Part shown: positions 15,957 through 25,131 of the stretch, piece by piece
Layout: every line of letters begins with the position of its first letter
Position numbering within the stretch: the first letter of the stretch is position 1
Origin: Spirochaetales bacterium
GTDB lineage: Bacteria > Spirochaetota > Spirochaetia > Sphaerochaetales > Sphaerochaetaceae
DNA length: 64,000 nucleotides
NCBI GenBank assembly: GCA_028722305.1
Contig: JAQYHB010000041.1
Coordinates: 1 to 64,000 of the forward strand
Direction: 5' to 3'
The notes under the pieces: generated by a model
Told to the model about the DNA's origin: nothing
The model's database searches: none
What the model saw: only the letters and a program-made list of their open reading frames with translations
Translations under genes and position numbers: made by a program

Positions 15957-16555
15957 TCGAAAACCACCAGCTGTCCCAAGGGCTCCCTGAGCTTGGGGGT
16001 CTCGGGACAGGCGGCATACCCGAAGGGAATGACCAGAGCGGGAATCCACTCGTTCCCATCCAACTCCAGAACCTTGAGCACGGCATCCGCGTCAAATCCC
16101 TCGAGGATCACGCTATCGATGCCAATCGTCTTTGCTCCCGTCGTCATGTTGCCGGCGGCAATATAGCACTGGCTGCGCGACCACGCGTCCAGCTGGCCCT
16201 TGTCGCGGAGCATCTGGTAGAATCCACGGAAATCCTCGATGGCCGCCTGTTCGTCCCACATGCGGCTGGCCCGCTGGTGGATAAAGGGACCGTCGGGGTC
16301 GTAAAAGGAGGCGGTCCGGGCAAGCAGGACGATGGAAACCGGCGCCTGCAGGACACTTTCCTGTCCAAAGGACGCCTGGCAAAGCGCCACGCGCTTCTTC
16401 CCTTCCACCACATGGAAGCTCCACGCTTCCCACCCGAAGGAAGTCGGAGTCAACCTCCCCCACTCCAGGATCTGCTCCAAGTCTTCCTTGGGAATCTGCT
16501 TGTCCTGATAGACACGGCACGCGAACCGGTGCTCCATCGCCTCAGAAAAGGTCAT
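15953..16555 (-). CDS. Nitroreductase family NAD(P)H-dependent oxidoreductase
   Basis: 200 residues of the NfsB-like FMN flavoprotein fold: FSEAMEHRFACRVY at the start (Arg contact to FMN), a GRLTPTSFGWEAW segment, AAGNMTTGAKTIGIDSV in the middle and the tail ALVIPFGYAA. It is the last gene of the nucleoside operon and overlaps deoD by 14 bases. The substrate is unknown, and its placement may be incidental or reflect salvage of a modified base. Confidence 0.85.
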   Translation of the reverse strand: MTFSEAMEHRFACRVYQDKQIPKEDLEQILEWGRLTPTSFGWEAWSFHVVEGKKRVALCQASFGQESVLQAPVSIVLLARTASFYDPDGPFIHQRASRMWDEQAAIEDFRGFYQMLRDKGQLDAWSRSQCYIAAGNMTTGAKTIGIDSVILEGFDADAVLKVLELDGNEWIPALVIPFGYAACPETPKLREPLGQLVVFD

Positions 16556-17261
16556 GGGCGACCTCCAGGGCTACCTCGATCATGCGCCGGTTCCCTTCCA
16601 TCCGCTCCTCGTCCTTGAAGCTCTTTCCGGTGACCACGTTGTCGGTCATGGTCAGAATCGAGAGGGCGCGACGCCCGAGGAAGGCGGCGTTGCAATACAG
16701 GGCATAGGTTTCCATGTCCTGGACCAGCGCCCCCACCCTTGCCCAATCCTTCCAGCTCTCCGGTCCTTGGGCATTGTACTGGGAAAAATACTCGCTGGAG
16801 AACACCTGGCCGGCCCTCATCGGATAACCAAGCTTGCGGGCCGTATCCATGGCCATCGACAGCATCTGGTAATCAGCGCAGGGGCTGAAGCTCCCGTCCA
16901 GGCCGTACTGTCTGGCGTACCCGCCATCGGTCGAGGCGCTCATCGCGCCAACCAAGTCTCCGACATGCAGTTCCTTCCGCAGGCCTCCGGAGGTGCCGAT
17001 GCGGATAATCGCCTGGACGTTGTAGAATGAAAAGAGCTCGTAGGAGTAGATGCCAATCGAACCCTCCCCCATGCCGGTGGCCATGACCGAGACCGGCCGT
17101 CCTTTGTAGAAACCCGTGTAGCCCGGAATCCCGCGCACGTCGGTGACAAGTCTGGAGCCAGCCAGGTAGTTCTCGGATACAAATGTGGCCCGCTGGGGGT
17201 CCCCCGGGGCCAAGACGACAGGGGCGAACGCCCCTGCCTCTGCATGGTTGTGCGGTGTCAT
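16542..17261 (-). CDS. deoD: Purine-nucleoside phosphorylase (DeoD type)
   Basis: 239 residues, the length of hexameric DeoD enzymes. The opening HNHAEAGAFAPVVLAPGDP holds the subunit-interface His and the phosphate-binding loop; MATGMGEGSIGIYSYEL, IRIGTSGG and VQDMETYALY (the ME pair that binds ribose) and the adenine-side SILTMTDNV follow. It splits purine nucleosides with phosphate into base and ribose-1-phosphate. Its ATG overlaps the upstream permease stop by one base (TGATG), so imported nucleosides meet the enzyme made from the same transcript. Confidence 0.93.
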   Translation of the reverse strand: MTPHNHAEAGAFAPVVLAPGDPQRATFVSENYLAGSRLVTDVRGIPGYTGFYKGRPVSVMATGMGEGSIGIYSYELFSFYNVQAIIRIGTSGGLRKELHVGDLVGAMSASTDGGYARQYGLDGSFSPCADYQMLSMAMDTARKLGYPMRAGQVFSSEYFSQYNAQGPESWKDWARVGALVQDMETYALYCNAAFLGRRALSILTMTDNVVTGKSFKDEERMEGNRRMIEVALEVAHDLF

Positions 17262-18172
17262 CAGGATGCTCCCTTGGTATACGGCTTGCCGACGTCAAGC
17301 GGCGCATAGTTCTTGCCGCTGGTGAAGATCAGCGCGATCAGGGTAATGACATAGGGAAGGATGTTGAAGAAATCGCTTGGCAGCACGCGCAGCGCCCCGA
17401 AGTTGGTGGCGATGACGCTGAACGCCTGGGCCGCCCCGAAAAGCAGGGAAGCCAACGTGACGCCAAGCGGAGTCCAGCGGCCGAAACTGACAGCGGCCAG
17501 CGCGATGAAGCCCTTGCCGTTGATTGTGTTCGAGGTGTACTGGATGGTCTGGGTCAGCACGCAGCAGCCACCGGCGAGCCCACCGAGGATTCCGCTGACC
17601 AGGACCGCTTCGTAACGGATGCGGCGCACATTGATGCCCACCGACTCAGCGGCGGCGGGGTGCTCGCCACAGGCACGCAAATGCATGCCATAGGGCAGCT
17701 TGTAGAGGACGAACCAGGCGAGCAGCACTACGAGGATGGCAATATAGGCAGTCGGATAGATGCCCAGACGGTCTGTCTGCATACCCATCTGGAACTCCTT
17801 GGTGCGGTCAGCCTTGAAGAAGATCTGGCTGGCGAAAATCGTCGCACCGTTGGCAAGCAGGTTGATGCCGGTACCGCTGATTGTCTGGTCGGCGCCCAGG
17901 TCGATGGCGGTATAGGCGTGGATCAGGCTGATCAGGCCGGCGATGACCGAACCGACGCAAAGGGCGGTCACAATGGAAAGGCTGTGGTTGACACCGGCAA
18001 GCTCGAGCAGCTTGTGGGTGATCGCAGCCGCACAACCGCCAAAGCAGAGCAGGCCTTCGAGGGCGATGTTGGTGACACCGCTGCGCTCGCTGATCATGCC
18101 GCCGATGGCGCAAATCAGAATCGGCGCCACCATCATGAGAATCATGGGAATCATGCCAAGAATAGTGCTCAT
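17261..18172 (-). CDS. Nucleoside ABC transporter, permease subunit 2
   Basis: 303 residues, eight to ten helices, with the BPD_transp_2 fold of YufQ/NupQ-type proteins (MISERSGVTNIALEGLLCFGG near the start, GINVRRIRYEAVLVSGILGGLAGG in the coupling region). With the neighbouring permease it forms the channel of a Bmp-dependent nucleoside importer. It overlaps permease 1 by four bases and deoD by one base. Confidence 0.9.
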   Translation of the reverse strand: MSTILGMIPMILMMVAPILICAIGGMISERSGVTNIALEGLLCFGGCAAAITHKLLELAGVNHSLSIVTALCVGSVIAGLISLIHAYTAIDLGADQTISGTGINLLANGATIFASQIFFKADRTKEFQMGMQTDRLGIYPTAYIAILVVLLAWFVLYKLPYGMHLRACGEHPAAAESVGINVRRIRYEAVLVSGILGGLAGGCCVLTQTIQYTSNTINGKGFIALAAVSFGRWTPLGVTLASLLFGAAQAFSVIATNFGALRVLPSDFFNILPYVITLIALIFTSGKNYAPLDVGKPYTKGAS

Positions 18173-19293
18173 TTGGATGCGATCTCCTTTGCCAGTCTGC
18201 GTTTCTCCAGGTTCTGGCGAATCAGGACGACGCCGCTACGCAGGGCGATAAAGACGACAATCAAGCCCTGGATGATGAAGGTGATTTCCTTCGGGATATT
18301 GCGGGACTGCATCAGCGGCTGGGCGTTCTTCAACAGGCCGAAGAGGTAGCCAGCCACCATCGTCCCCAGCGCGTGGCAGTTCCCGACGAGGGCGACGGCG
18401 ATACCGTCGAAGCCGTAGTTGTCCATGCCGCTGATGACACGGCCGTAGCGGAACGAGCCAAGGGCGACGATGCCGCCGGCAAGTCCGGCGAAGGCTCCGG
18501 CAATCGCCATCGAGAGGGCGATGCTCCGGGTGACAGGGATGCCGCTCGCCCTCGCGGCCTCGCGATTGAAGCCGGTGGCCCTCATACCGTAGCCAAGCGA
18601 GGTCTTCTCCATGATGAACCAATACAGGAGCACGCAGAACAGCATGAAGAAAAGCCCGTTGTTCAGCATCGAGTGGTTGGTCACCTTGTCGAACAGGGAG
18701 TTGAACAGTAGCGCCGTCTCCGGATAGTTGGCGGTCTTGTAGGTATTGGCGCCAGGCAGGCGCAGGCAGATGATACGGGAAAGATACAGGGCGGTATAGT
18801 TCAGCATGATCGTGCCGACAACCTCGCTGACCTCATACTTCGCCTTCAGGACGCCGACCACCCCGCCCCACAGCGCGCCTGTCAGGGTTGCCAGGAGCAA
18901 GCAGGTAAACCAGTGAAGTCCTGGAATCTGCGGTCCGAGCAACGCGAAGACCTCCGCGACGGTCATGCCCATGATGTACTGTCCCTCGCCGCCGATGTTG
19001 AACAGGCCGACACGCTCGGCGAAGCCCATCGAGAGTCCGCAAAGGATGTAGGGGACCGCGTAGTTGAAGGTCTCGAAGACATAGCGGACATTCATCTTTC
19101 CGTTATCCATGTTGTAGCCGCTGAGCGCCTGCAAGATGGCCTTGTACATGTTGCCCGGATTCCTTCCGACCAGGAGTACCAGGATGGTACCGGCCAAGAA
19201 GCCCAGGATGACCACAAGGACCGAGATGAACCCGTTGGATTCAAGGAGGCGGAGCGCCAGGTCCTTCTGATTACAATCGCTTTTCTGCATCAT
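18169..19293 (-). CDS. Nucleoside ABC transporter, permease subunit 1
   Basis: 374 residues of the YufP/NupP type: about ten helices, with the characteristic AERVGLFNIGGEGQYIMG segment and the late ATGFNREAARASGIPV coupling helix region. It is the partner of the permease at 17261-18172. The four-base overlaps on both sides (with the ATPase and permease 2) indicate tight translational coupling. Confidence 0.9.
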   Translation of the reverse strand: MMQKSDCNQKDLALRLLESNGFISVLVVILGFLAGTILVLLVGRNPGNMYKAILQALSGYNMDNGKMNVRYVFETFNYAVPYILCGLSMGFAERVGLFNIGGEGQYIMGMTVAEVFALLGPQIPGLHWFTCLLLATLTGALWGGVVGVLKAKYEVSEVVGTIMLNYTALYLSRIICLRLPGANTYKTANYPETALLFNSLFDKVTNHSMLNNGLFFMLFCVLLYWFIMEKTSLGYGMRATGFNREAARASGIPVTRSIALSMAIAGAFAGLAGGIVALGSFRYGRVISGMDNYGFDGIAVALVGNCHALGTMVAGYLFGLLKNAQPLMQSRNIPKEITFIIQGLIVVFIALRSGVVLIRQNLEKRRLAKEIASK

Positions 19294-20822
19294 GCGCCCT
19301 CCTTCTTGCGGGAACCAGCCATCATCATACCGATATCACGCTCGGAAACCTCGCCAGCCTGATAGGTGCCGACCAAGGTGCCCTTGCTGATGGTGGCGAT
19401 TCGGTCGCACAGGTTCATGATCTCGTCCAGCTCGAAGGAGACGAGCAGTATGGCACGGCCCTTGTCACGCTCGTCAAGCAGGCGACGACGGATGTACTCG
19501 ATCGCCCCCACGTCCAGGCCGCGGGTGGGCTGGGCGACAAGCAGCACCTTCGGGGAAAGGCTGATCTCGCGCGCGACAATCACCTTCTGCTGGTTGCCAC
19601 CGGAAAGGGAACCGGCGGGAGTCTGGGCTCCCTCGCCGGCACGGATGTCGAACTGCCCAATCAGGCTCTCGGCGTTCTTCGTCATCGCATGATAATCCAG
19701 GATGCCCATCTTGCCCGCATAGCGCTTGTAATAGTCCTTCAGGGCGCCATTCTCGCTGATAGTGAACTGCTGGACGATGCCGTGCTTCTGGCGGTCCTCG
19801 GGGATATGTCCCAGACCATGCTCGATGCGCTGCCGGATTGTCATGTGGGTGATATCCTGGCCATCAAGGGTGATGGTGCCGCTCGCCACCGGCAGCAGGC
19901 CAGTCAGGCCGTACAGGAGCTCGCTCTGGCCATTGCCGTCGACGCCGGCGATACCGAGGATCTCGCCTTCCCTCACGTCGAAGGATAGGTCGTGGACTTT
20001 CCTGTTTCCCTGGCTATCATGGATTTCCAGGTCATTGACCGAAAGCATCACCTTTCCAGGCTTGCAGGGAGTCTTCTCCAGCTCGAACCTGACAGCCCGT
20101 CCGACCATCATCTCCGCCAGGTCTTCCTCGGTCACCTTGTCGACATCGACGGTGCCGATCACCTTCCCGCGGCGCAGGACCGTGCACCGGTCCGCGACCG
20201 CCTTGATTTCCTTCAGCTTGTGGGTGATCAGGACAATCGTCTTGCCCTCACCTTTCAAAAGGCGGATGATGTCCATCAACTCGTCGATTTCCTGGGGGGT
20301 CAGCACCGCGGTCGGTTCGTCGAAGATGATGATGTTGGCGTTGCGGTACAGCACCTTCAGAATCTCGACGCGCTGTTGCTGGCCGACGGTGATGTCATCG
20401 ATGACGGCATCGCAGTCGACATTCAGGCCATACTGGTCGGTCAGGTCCCGCACGCGCTTTTCCGCGCTTTCCAGGTCAAGCAGGCCGAACTTGTTCCTCG
20501 GCTCCATGCCGAGAACGATGTTCTGGGTGACCGTATAGTTGTGCACCAGCTTGAAATGCTGATGCACCATACCGATACCCAGTTCTGTGGCTACGTTCGG
20601 GTTTTTGATCTGGACTTCCTTCCCGTAGATCCTGATGGTTCCCGCGTCAGCGCTGTAGGCGCCGAAGAGGATCGACATCAACGTGGATTTTCCCGCGCCA
20701 TTCTCACCGAGCAACGCCAGCACCTCGCCCTTGCGCACGTCAAGCGTCACATGGTCGTTGGCGACGATGCCCGGGAAGGTCTTGGTGATCCCGTTCATTT
20801 CAATCGCGTATGTATCTGCCAA
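19290..20822 (-). CDS. Nucleoside ABC transporter, double ATP-binding subunit
   Basis: 510 residues with two nucleotide-binding domains, as in NupO/RbsA-type ATPases. The first domain has Walker A GENGAGKST, signature VGQQQR and Walker B IIIFDEPTAVL. The second has a degenerate Walker A region (GVDGNGQSELL), signature LSGGNQQKV and VLLVAQPTRGLD. The degenerate second site is normal for this family. It powers the two permeases encoded next, and the hairpin at 20863-20894 separates it from the binding-protein gene. Confidence 0.92.
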   Translation of the reverse strand: MADTYAIEMNGITKTFPGIVANDHVTLDVRKGEVLALLGENGAGKSTLMSILFGAYSADAGTIRIYGKEVQIKNPNVATELGIGMVHQHFKLVHNYTVTQNIVLGMEPRNKFGLLDLESAEKRVRDLTDQYGLNVDCDAVIDDITVGQQQRVEILKVLYRNANIIIFDEPTAVLTPQEIDELMDIIRLLKGEGKTIVLITHKLKEIKAVADRCTVLRRGKVIGTVDVDKVTEEDLAEMMVGRAVRFELEKTPCKPGKVMLSVNDLEIHDSQGNRKVHDLSFDVREGEILGIAGVDGNGQSELLYGLTGLLPVASGTITLDGQDITHMTIRQRIEHGLGHIPEDRQKHGIVQQFTISENGALKDYYKRYAGKMGILDYHAMTKNAESLIGQFDIRAGEGAQTPAGSLSGGNQQKVIVAREISLSPKVLLVAQPTRGLDVGAIEYIRRRLLDERDKGRAILLVSFELDEIMNLCDRIATISKGTLVGTYQAGEVSERDIGMMMAGSRKKEGA

Positions 20823-20862
20823 ACTGAGCTCCTTCTACGTAAGGCACTCGACGAATACCTTA

Positions 20863-20894
20863 GATAAAAGGGCGGCATGCAACCGCACGCCGCC
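20863..20894 (-). terminator. Intercistronic hairpin between binding protein and ATPase
   Basis: GGCGGC pairs with GCCGCC around a 12-base loop and is followed by CTTTTATC in transcript sense. Such partial terminators usually let the binding protein be made in excess over the membrane subunits. Confidence 0.6.
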
Positions 20895-20913
20895 TTCTTG
20901 CAAACACGGGGAA

Positions 20914-22038
20914 TCAGTCGTCCTTCGCGGCGAGGCCCTGAGGAACGGCACCGGCAGCCAGAGCTTCCGAGTACTTGCCGTAGATCTTGATCTTGCCACT
21001 GATGATGTCGGCCTTGGCGGCATCGACCGTCTGGGTGACGCCGCTGGACAGGGCCGCGTTAGCGGAGGAGTAGTCCACACCATTCTCAGCCATACCCATA
21101 TGCATGACCTGTCCCTTGAACTGCCCATCCTTGACCATGTTGAGGGCAAGCTCGGTGGCGGTCTCTACCTTCTTGACCATGCTGGTCAGGACAGCGGACT
21201 TGCCATCAGCATACAGGCCGTCCTCGTACTGGTCGGAATCAACGCCGATTGCCCAGACGTTCTTGCCCTGCAAGCGGTATTCCTTCGCCTGCGCGATCGT
21301 GCCGTTACCGCTTCCGCCGGCAGCGGAGAAGATGCAGTAGACGCCGTTGTCGTACCAGTTCTTCGCCTGAGCCTTCGCCTTGTCAGGAGCACCCCAGTCG
21401 TTGGTGTAGTAGTCGACGATCTCGGCGTCGGGATAGACGGAGCGGATACCCTGGATGTAGCCCATCTCGAATTTCGTGATGGTCGCGCCAGGAACACCAC
21501 CGATAAATCCGAACTTCGGAGCAGTGATGCCATCGGCCTTGGCCTGCAGCGCGGCGACCATGCCGACCAGGTAGGAGCCCTCTTCCTCGCGGAAGATGAA
21601 CTGCAGGATGTTGTCGCCCTGGAGCCAGTCGACATCGACAATCATGTAGTTCTGGTTCGGGTTCTGGTTCGCGACCTGCTGCAGAGCATCAGCAAAGGTG
21701 AAACCGGTGGCGCAAATCAGGCTGTAGCCCTCGTCGGTCGCCTGCTGCAGGTTCGGGATGTACATGTCCTGGGTCTGCGCGGTCACGACGTCATACAGCT
21801 TGCCCCTGTTCTTGGTGTTCTCGACAGTGTCCCCGTAGAAGTGGACGATGCCCCTCCATGCGGCGGCGTTGAAGCTCTTGTCATCGATACCTGTGGCATC
21901 GGTCATCAAGCGGATCGTCACCTGGTTGTCTTTCTTCGCCTCTGCTTGAGCGGCGGGTGTTGCCGTTTCCGAGGCACCACCCGCGAACAGGCTGGCGGCA
22001 AGACCCATGGTCAACAACACAGAAGTCAGTCTCTTCAT
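20914..22038 (-). CDS. BMP family nucleoside-binding protein
   Basis: 374 residues, the extracytoplasmic receptor of the importer (Bmp/TmpC/PnrA-like). The signal reads MKRLTSVLLTMGLAASLFAGGASE; there is no cysteine at the expected lipobox, so it may be a soluble periplasmic protein rather than a lipoprotein. The mature region has the family features DDKSFNAAAWRGI, a GFTFADALQQVANQNP stretch, GFIGGVPG and VWAIGVDSDQ. The start is behind GGAGGGAAAC. It is the first gene of the operon and divergent from the Crp-family regulator. Purine-nucleoside binding is inferred from the family and from deoD. Confidence 0.92.
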   Translation of the reverse strand: MKRLTSVLLTMGLAASLFAGGASETATPAAQAEAKKDNQVTIRLMTDATGIDDKSFNAAAWRGIVHFYGDTVENTKNRGKLYDVVTAQTQDMYIPNLQQATDEGYSLICATGFTFADALQQVANQNPNQNYMIVDVDWLQGDNILQFIFREEEGSYLVGMVAALQAKADGITAPKFGFIGGVPGATITKFEMGYIQGIRSVYPDAEIVDYYTNDWGAPDKAKAQAKNWYDNGVYCIFSAAGGSGNGTIAQAKEYRLQGKNVWAIGVDSDQYEDGLYADGKSAVLTSMVKKVETATELALNMVKDGQFKGQVMHMGMAENGVDYSSANAALSSGVTQTVDAAKADIISGKIKIYGKYSEALAAGAVPQGLAAKDD

Positions 22039-22160
22039 TCGTTTCCCTCCATAAGAAGATTAACCTTTGATTGCACCAATTGTATCATAGATGTACCGTT
22101 ATCAAAACCCTTTTACAGCAGTTGCTTTTCAACAAATAGTCTTATTTGAGACGATTTATA

Positions 22161-22189
22161 TTGAAAAAGAATGGATTTAATTCTATAGT
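22161..22189 (+). promoter_or_regulatory. Promoter of the Crp-family gene (leaderless)
   Basis: TTGAAA (22161-22166) and TATAGT (22184-22189) with a 17-base spacer. The -10 ends six bases before the ATG at 22196, and no ribosome-binding site fits. Confidence 0.65.
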
Positions 22190-22195
22190 CTGGCC

Positions 22196-22834
22196 ATGGA
22201 CCCCACGCAGAACTGGCTTTTTAGCCTTTGCCACATCTCCCCATCGGAAATTCACATCTCCACACTGGCCCGTGGCGAGCGCACCAGCGACCAGCTGGAT
22301 GGCAAACCGCAGGTTGCGTTGGTATGTGATGGTTCGGTCAGGGTCTCCTCCGGAGTCGCGACCGGCGGAGCGCTCCTGATCAACCAAGTGGGCAAAGGCG
22401 GCCTGTTCGGCGTCTCCAACCTGTTTCTTGAGGCCAATCTCCCCACCACCATCCAGGCAAGGTCGAAGACCACGTTGGCGTTGGTGGACAAAGAGCTGGT
22501 ACGCCAGCGCCTTCTCGAGCAACCGAAAGCCATGGAGGCCTTCGCGCGGTTTTGCAATGAGAAGCTACAGTTCCTGTTGGGAAGGCTGAACTCCCTCAGT
22601 GGTCCCGGCGCCCACCGCAGGCTCTGCCTGTATATCCAGGACCACCAGAACCAAGGCAAGGTGGTTCTCCGGAACAAACAGGCGCTCAGCAGCGTCCTGG
22701 GCATGAGCCGCGCGACGCTCTTCCGGGAACTTTCCAATCTGGAGAAGTCGGGCATCCTGAAACAGGAATCCCCGAAAACCTATGCGGTGGACACGACCGC
22801 GTTACAAAACTATTTGGAGGAATCAACCACATGA
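22196..22834 (+). CDS. Crp/Fnr family transcriptional regulator
   Basis: 212 residues: an N-terminal cyclic-nucleotide-binding-like barrel, a dimer helix, then a winged helix-turn-helix (LSSVLGMSRATLFRELSNLEKSGIL). There are no Fnr-type cysteine clusters, and the phosphate-cassette residues of true Crp are not evident, so the ligand is unknown. Its stop overlaps the start of the ABC substrate-binding gene (ATGA), so it is co-transcribed with the transporter it probably controls. The message is predicted to be leaderless. Confidence 0.85.
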   Translation: MDPTQNWLFSLCHISPSEIHISTLARGERTSDQLDGKPQVALVCDGSVRVSSGVATGGALLINQVGKGGLFGVSNLFLEANLPTTIQARSKTTLALVDKELVRQRLLEQPKAMEAFARFCNEKLQFLLGRLNSLSGPGAHRRLCLYIQDHQNQGKVVLRNKQALSSVLGMSRATLFRELSNLEKSGILKQESPKTYAVDTTALQNYLEESTT

Positions 22835-23826
22835 AAAAGCGTTTTCTTGTTCTCGTACTGCTTTTTTCCCTCATCGTGCCGGTCTTTGCGAACGGTACCA
22901 GGGAGGAAGGCGTCGCCTATGCCACCGAAGAGGTGCCGGTCCGGGTCCTCGCGTTCAAGGGGCCTACCTCGATTGGCATGGCAAAACTGATGGACGAGGC
23001 CAAAAACGGTCCGGTAGACCATAACGACTACAGTTTCCAGTTGCTCGGCTCTCCGACCGAAGCGGTCCCGCTGATCGCCAAGGGAGCGGTCGACATCGCC
23101 GCCATCCCGGCCAACCTGGCCAGCGTGCTGTACAACAACACCGACGGCAAGATCAAGGCGCTCGCCATCAACACCCTCGGCGTCATCTACGTCGTCGAGA
23201 ACGGCGACACCGTCAAGTCGGTCCAAGACCTGAAAGGGCGCACCATCTATGCAAGTGGGAAAGGCGCCACTCCGGAATACGGGCTGAGGACCATCCTGGA
23301 ACAGAACGGACTGGATCCGGACAAAGACCTGACCATCGAATGGAAGAGCGAGCACGCCGAGTGCGTCGCGGCCTTGAAGCAGGTGGAGGATGGAATCGCC
23401 TTGTTGCCCCAGCCCTTCGTCACCGTGGCGCAGATGCAGAATCCCGGGCTGAAGGTCGTGCTTGACCTGACCAAGGAATGGGAGGCCAAGAGCGAAGGGA
23501 GCTCGATGATCACCGCAGTCGTCGTGGTGCGGAAACAGTTCCTAGAGACGCACCCCAACGCGGTCAACCGCTTCATGAACAGCTACAAGCAAAGCGTCGA
23601 TTTTATGACCGACCCCGCGAACATCAAGCAAGCCGCGGCTCTCACCGGCAGCTTCGGCATCATCCCGGCCAAGGTGGCCGAGAAAGCGATTCCCCACTGC
23701 AACATTGTCGACATCACTGGCAAAGAGATGCAGACCAAACTGTCCGGCTATCTGGACGAGCTGTACAAGCAGAACCCGAAAGCTGTAAGCGGGAAGGTCC
23801 CCGACGCGTCCTTCTATGTTCTCTAA
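22831..23826 (+). CDS. ABC transporter substrate-binding protein (NitT/TauT-like)
   Basis: 331 residues with a signal peptide (MKKRFLVLVLLFSLIVPVFA) and mature NGTREEG, a form common in spirochaete binding proteins. The body matches the NMT1/SsuA-like fold: an N-terminal lobe with KGPTSIGMAKLMDEA, a VDIAAIPANLASVL loop and a TIYASGKGATPEYGLRTIL hinge. Candidate ligands include sulfonates, nitrate or thiamine precursors, and nothing in the sequence decides. It is translated from inside the regulator gene (GGAGGAATC upstream) and overlaps the permease start by 11 bases. Confidence 0.88.
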   Translation: MKKRFLVLVLLFSLIVPVFANGTREEGVAYATEEVPVRVLAFKGPTSIGMAKLMDEAKNGPVDHNDYSFQLLGSPTEAVPLIAKGAVDIAAIPANLASVLYNNTDGKIKALAINTLGVIYVVENGDTVKSVQDLKGRTIYASGKGATPEYGLRTILEQNGLDPDKDLTIEWKSEHAECVAALKQVEDGIALLPQPFVTVAQMQNPGLKVVLDLTKEWEAKSEGSSMITAVVVVRKQFLETHPNAVNRFMNSYKQSVDFMTDPANIKQAAALTGSFGIIPAKVAEKAIPHCNIVDITGKEMQTKLSGYLDELYKQNPKAVSGKVPDASFYVL

Positions 23827-24577
23827 GGGAAAAACCAGGGTCACGGCGGTTGTCGCCGTGGCCTTCTGGCTGGTCGTCTGGCAAGCCGCCAGCGCCCTTG
23901 TCCATGAACGCGTCCTGCTTGTCGGCCCGGTCACCGTCCTGACGCGGCTGGCCAGTCTCGTCGGGCAGGGTGAATTCTGGTACTCGATTCTCAACACGCT
24001 GAAGCGGATTGCCTTGGGCTTTCTCCTGTCGGTCCTTACCGGCATCATCCTGGCGGTTCTCTCCTACCGGAGCCGGGGCGTCAAGGCCCTGCTCTCCCCT
24101 CTGGTGAAGACCATCAAGACGATTCCGGTCGCCTCGTTCATCATCCTGCTCCTGATTTGGATTCCCTCGAGGAACCTCGCAATCGCGACCAGTTTCCTGA
24201 TGTGCTTCCCGCTGGTCTACGCCAATGTGCTGGAAGGGCTGGAAAGCACGGACAAGCAATTGCTGGAGATGGCGGACCTCTTCCAGATCCCCCAGCGGAA
24301 GCGGATCGCCAGCATCTACCTTTCCCAAGTGATGCCCTTTTTCCATAGTGCCTGCTCGCTCGGGCTCGGCCTTGCCTGGAAAAGTGGCATCGCCGCCGAA
24401 GTGATCGGATTACCGGACCACACCATCGGCGACCATCTGTATCAGGCGAAGACCTATCTGGATACCGCCAGCCTGTTTGCCTGGACGCTGACCATCGCTC
24501 TGATCAGCGTGCTCTGCGAGCATCTGGTCCTCGGGCTGTTCCGAAAGCTGGCCCGCAAACTGGAGGTGGCAACATGA
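23816..24577 (+). CDS. ABC transporter permease (NitT/TauT-like)
   Basis: 253 residues, six membrane helices, with the BPD_transp_1 coupling motif in the EMADLFQIPQRKRIASIYLSQV region (EAA-type loop) and GLGLAWKSGIAAEVIG. It is the inner-membrane channel for the binding protein upstream. It overlaps that gene by 11 bases and the ATPase by four. Confidence 0.9.
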   Translation: MFSKGKTRVTAVVAVAFWLVVWQAASALVHERVLLVGPVTVLTRLASLVGQGEFWYSILNTLKRIALGFLLSVLTGIILAVLSYRSRGVKALLSPLVKTIKTIPVASFIILLLIWIPSRNLAIATSFLMCFPLVYANVLEGLESTDKQLLEMADLFQIPQRKRIASIYLSQVMPFFHSACSLGLGLAWKSGIAAEVIGLPDHTIGDHLYQAKTYLDTASLFAWTLTIALISVLCEHLVLGLFRKLARKLEVAT

Positions 24578-25131
24578 CCATCTCCCATCTGTCGAAAAGC
24601 TACGGCAAGCACTCTGTCTTTCAAGACCGGACCTTCACCATTGAAGAGGGAAAAATCAATGTCCTTGTCGGCCCTTCCGGGAGCGGAAAAACCACCCTGC
24701 TTCGGATCATCTGCGGTCTCGAGCAACCAGACTCGGGAGACCTCTCGGCTCTGAGGGGAAAGCGCTTTTCCATGGCCTTCCAGGAGGACCGGCTCTGCAA
24801 GAACCTTTCCGCGAGCGCCAATGTCCGGCTGGTCTCCGGCCCGGAGACAGCGGATCGGATCCTTACAGAGTTGGGACTCGGAGACAGCCTGAAACAGCCA
24901 GTCAAATATCTTTCGGGCGGGATGCAAAGGCGCGTGGCGCTCGCCAGGGCTCTTGCCGCACAAAGCGACATCCTCCTGCTGGATGAGCCGTTCACGGGAC
25001 TGGACGACGAGACGAAGGAAGAGGTAATCAGGCTGTTCCTGGAACTCGCCCAAGGGAAAACCACCATCCTCGTCACCCATGACACACGCGAGGTAGCGCT
25101 GATGGGTGACGTGAGGATGATCAGACTATAA
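24574..25131 (+). CDS. ABC transporter ATP-binding protein (short)
   Basis: 185 residues, shorter than the usual 240-260. All catalytic motifs are present: Walker A GPSGSGKTTLLR, a Q-loop in AFQEDRLCKNLSA, signature LSGGMQRRVALARAL, Walker B ILLLDEPFTGLD and the switch His in TILVTHDTREVA. What is missing is the C-terminal tail after the H-loop, so the enzyme is minimal rather than broken. It follows GGAGGTGGCAAC and ends the Crp-ABC operon, converging on nhaC with no gap. Confidence 0.9.
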   Translation: MTISHLSKSYGKHSVFQDRTFTIEEGKINVLVGPSGSGKTTLLRIICGLEQPDSGDLSALRGKRFSMAFQEDRLCKNLSASANVRLVSGPETADRILTELGLGDSLKQPVKYLSGGMQRRVALARALAAQSDILLLDEPFTGLDDETKEEVIRLFLELAQGKTTILVTHDTREVALMGDVRMIRL

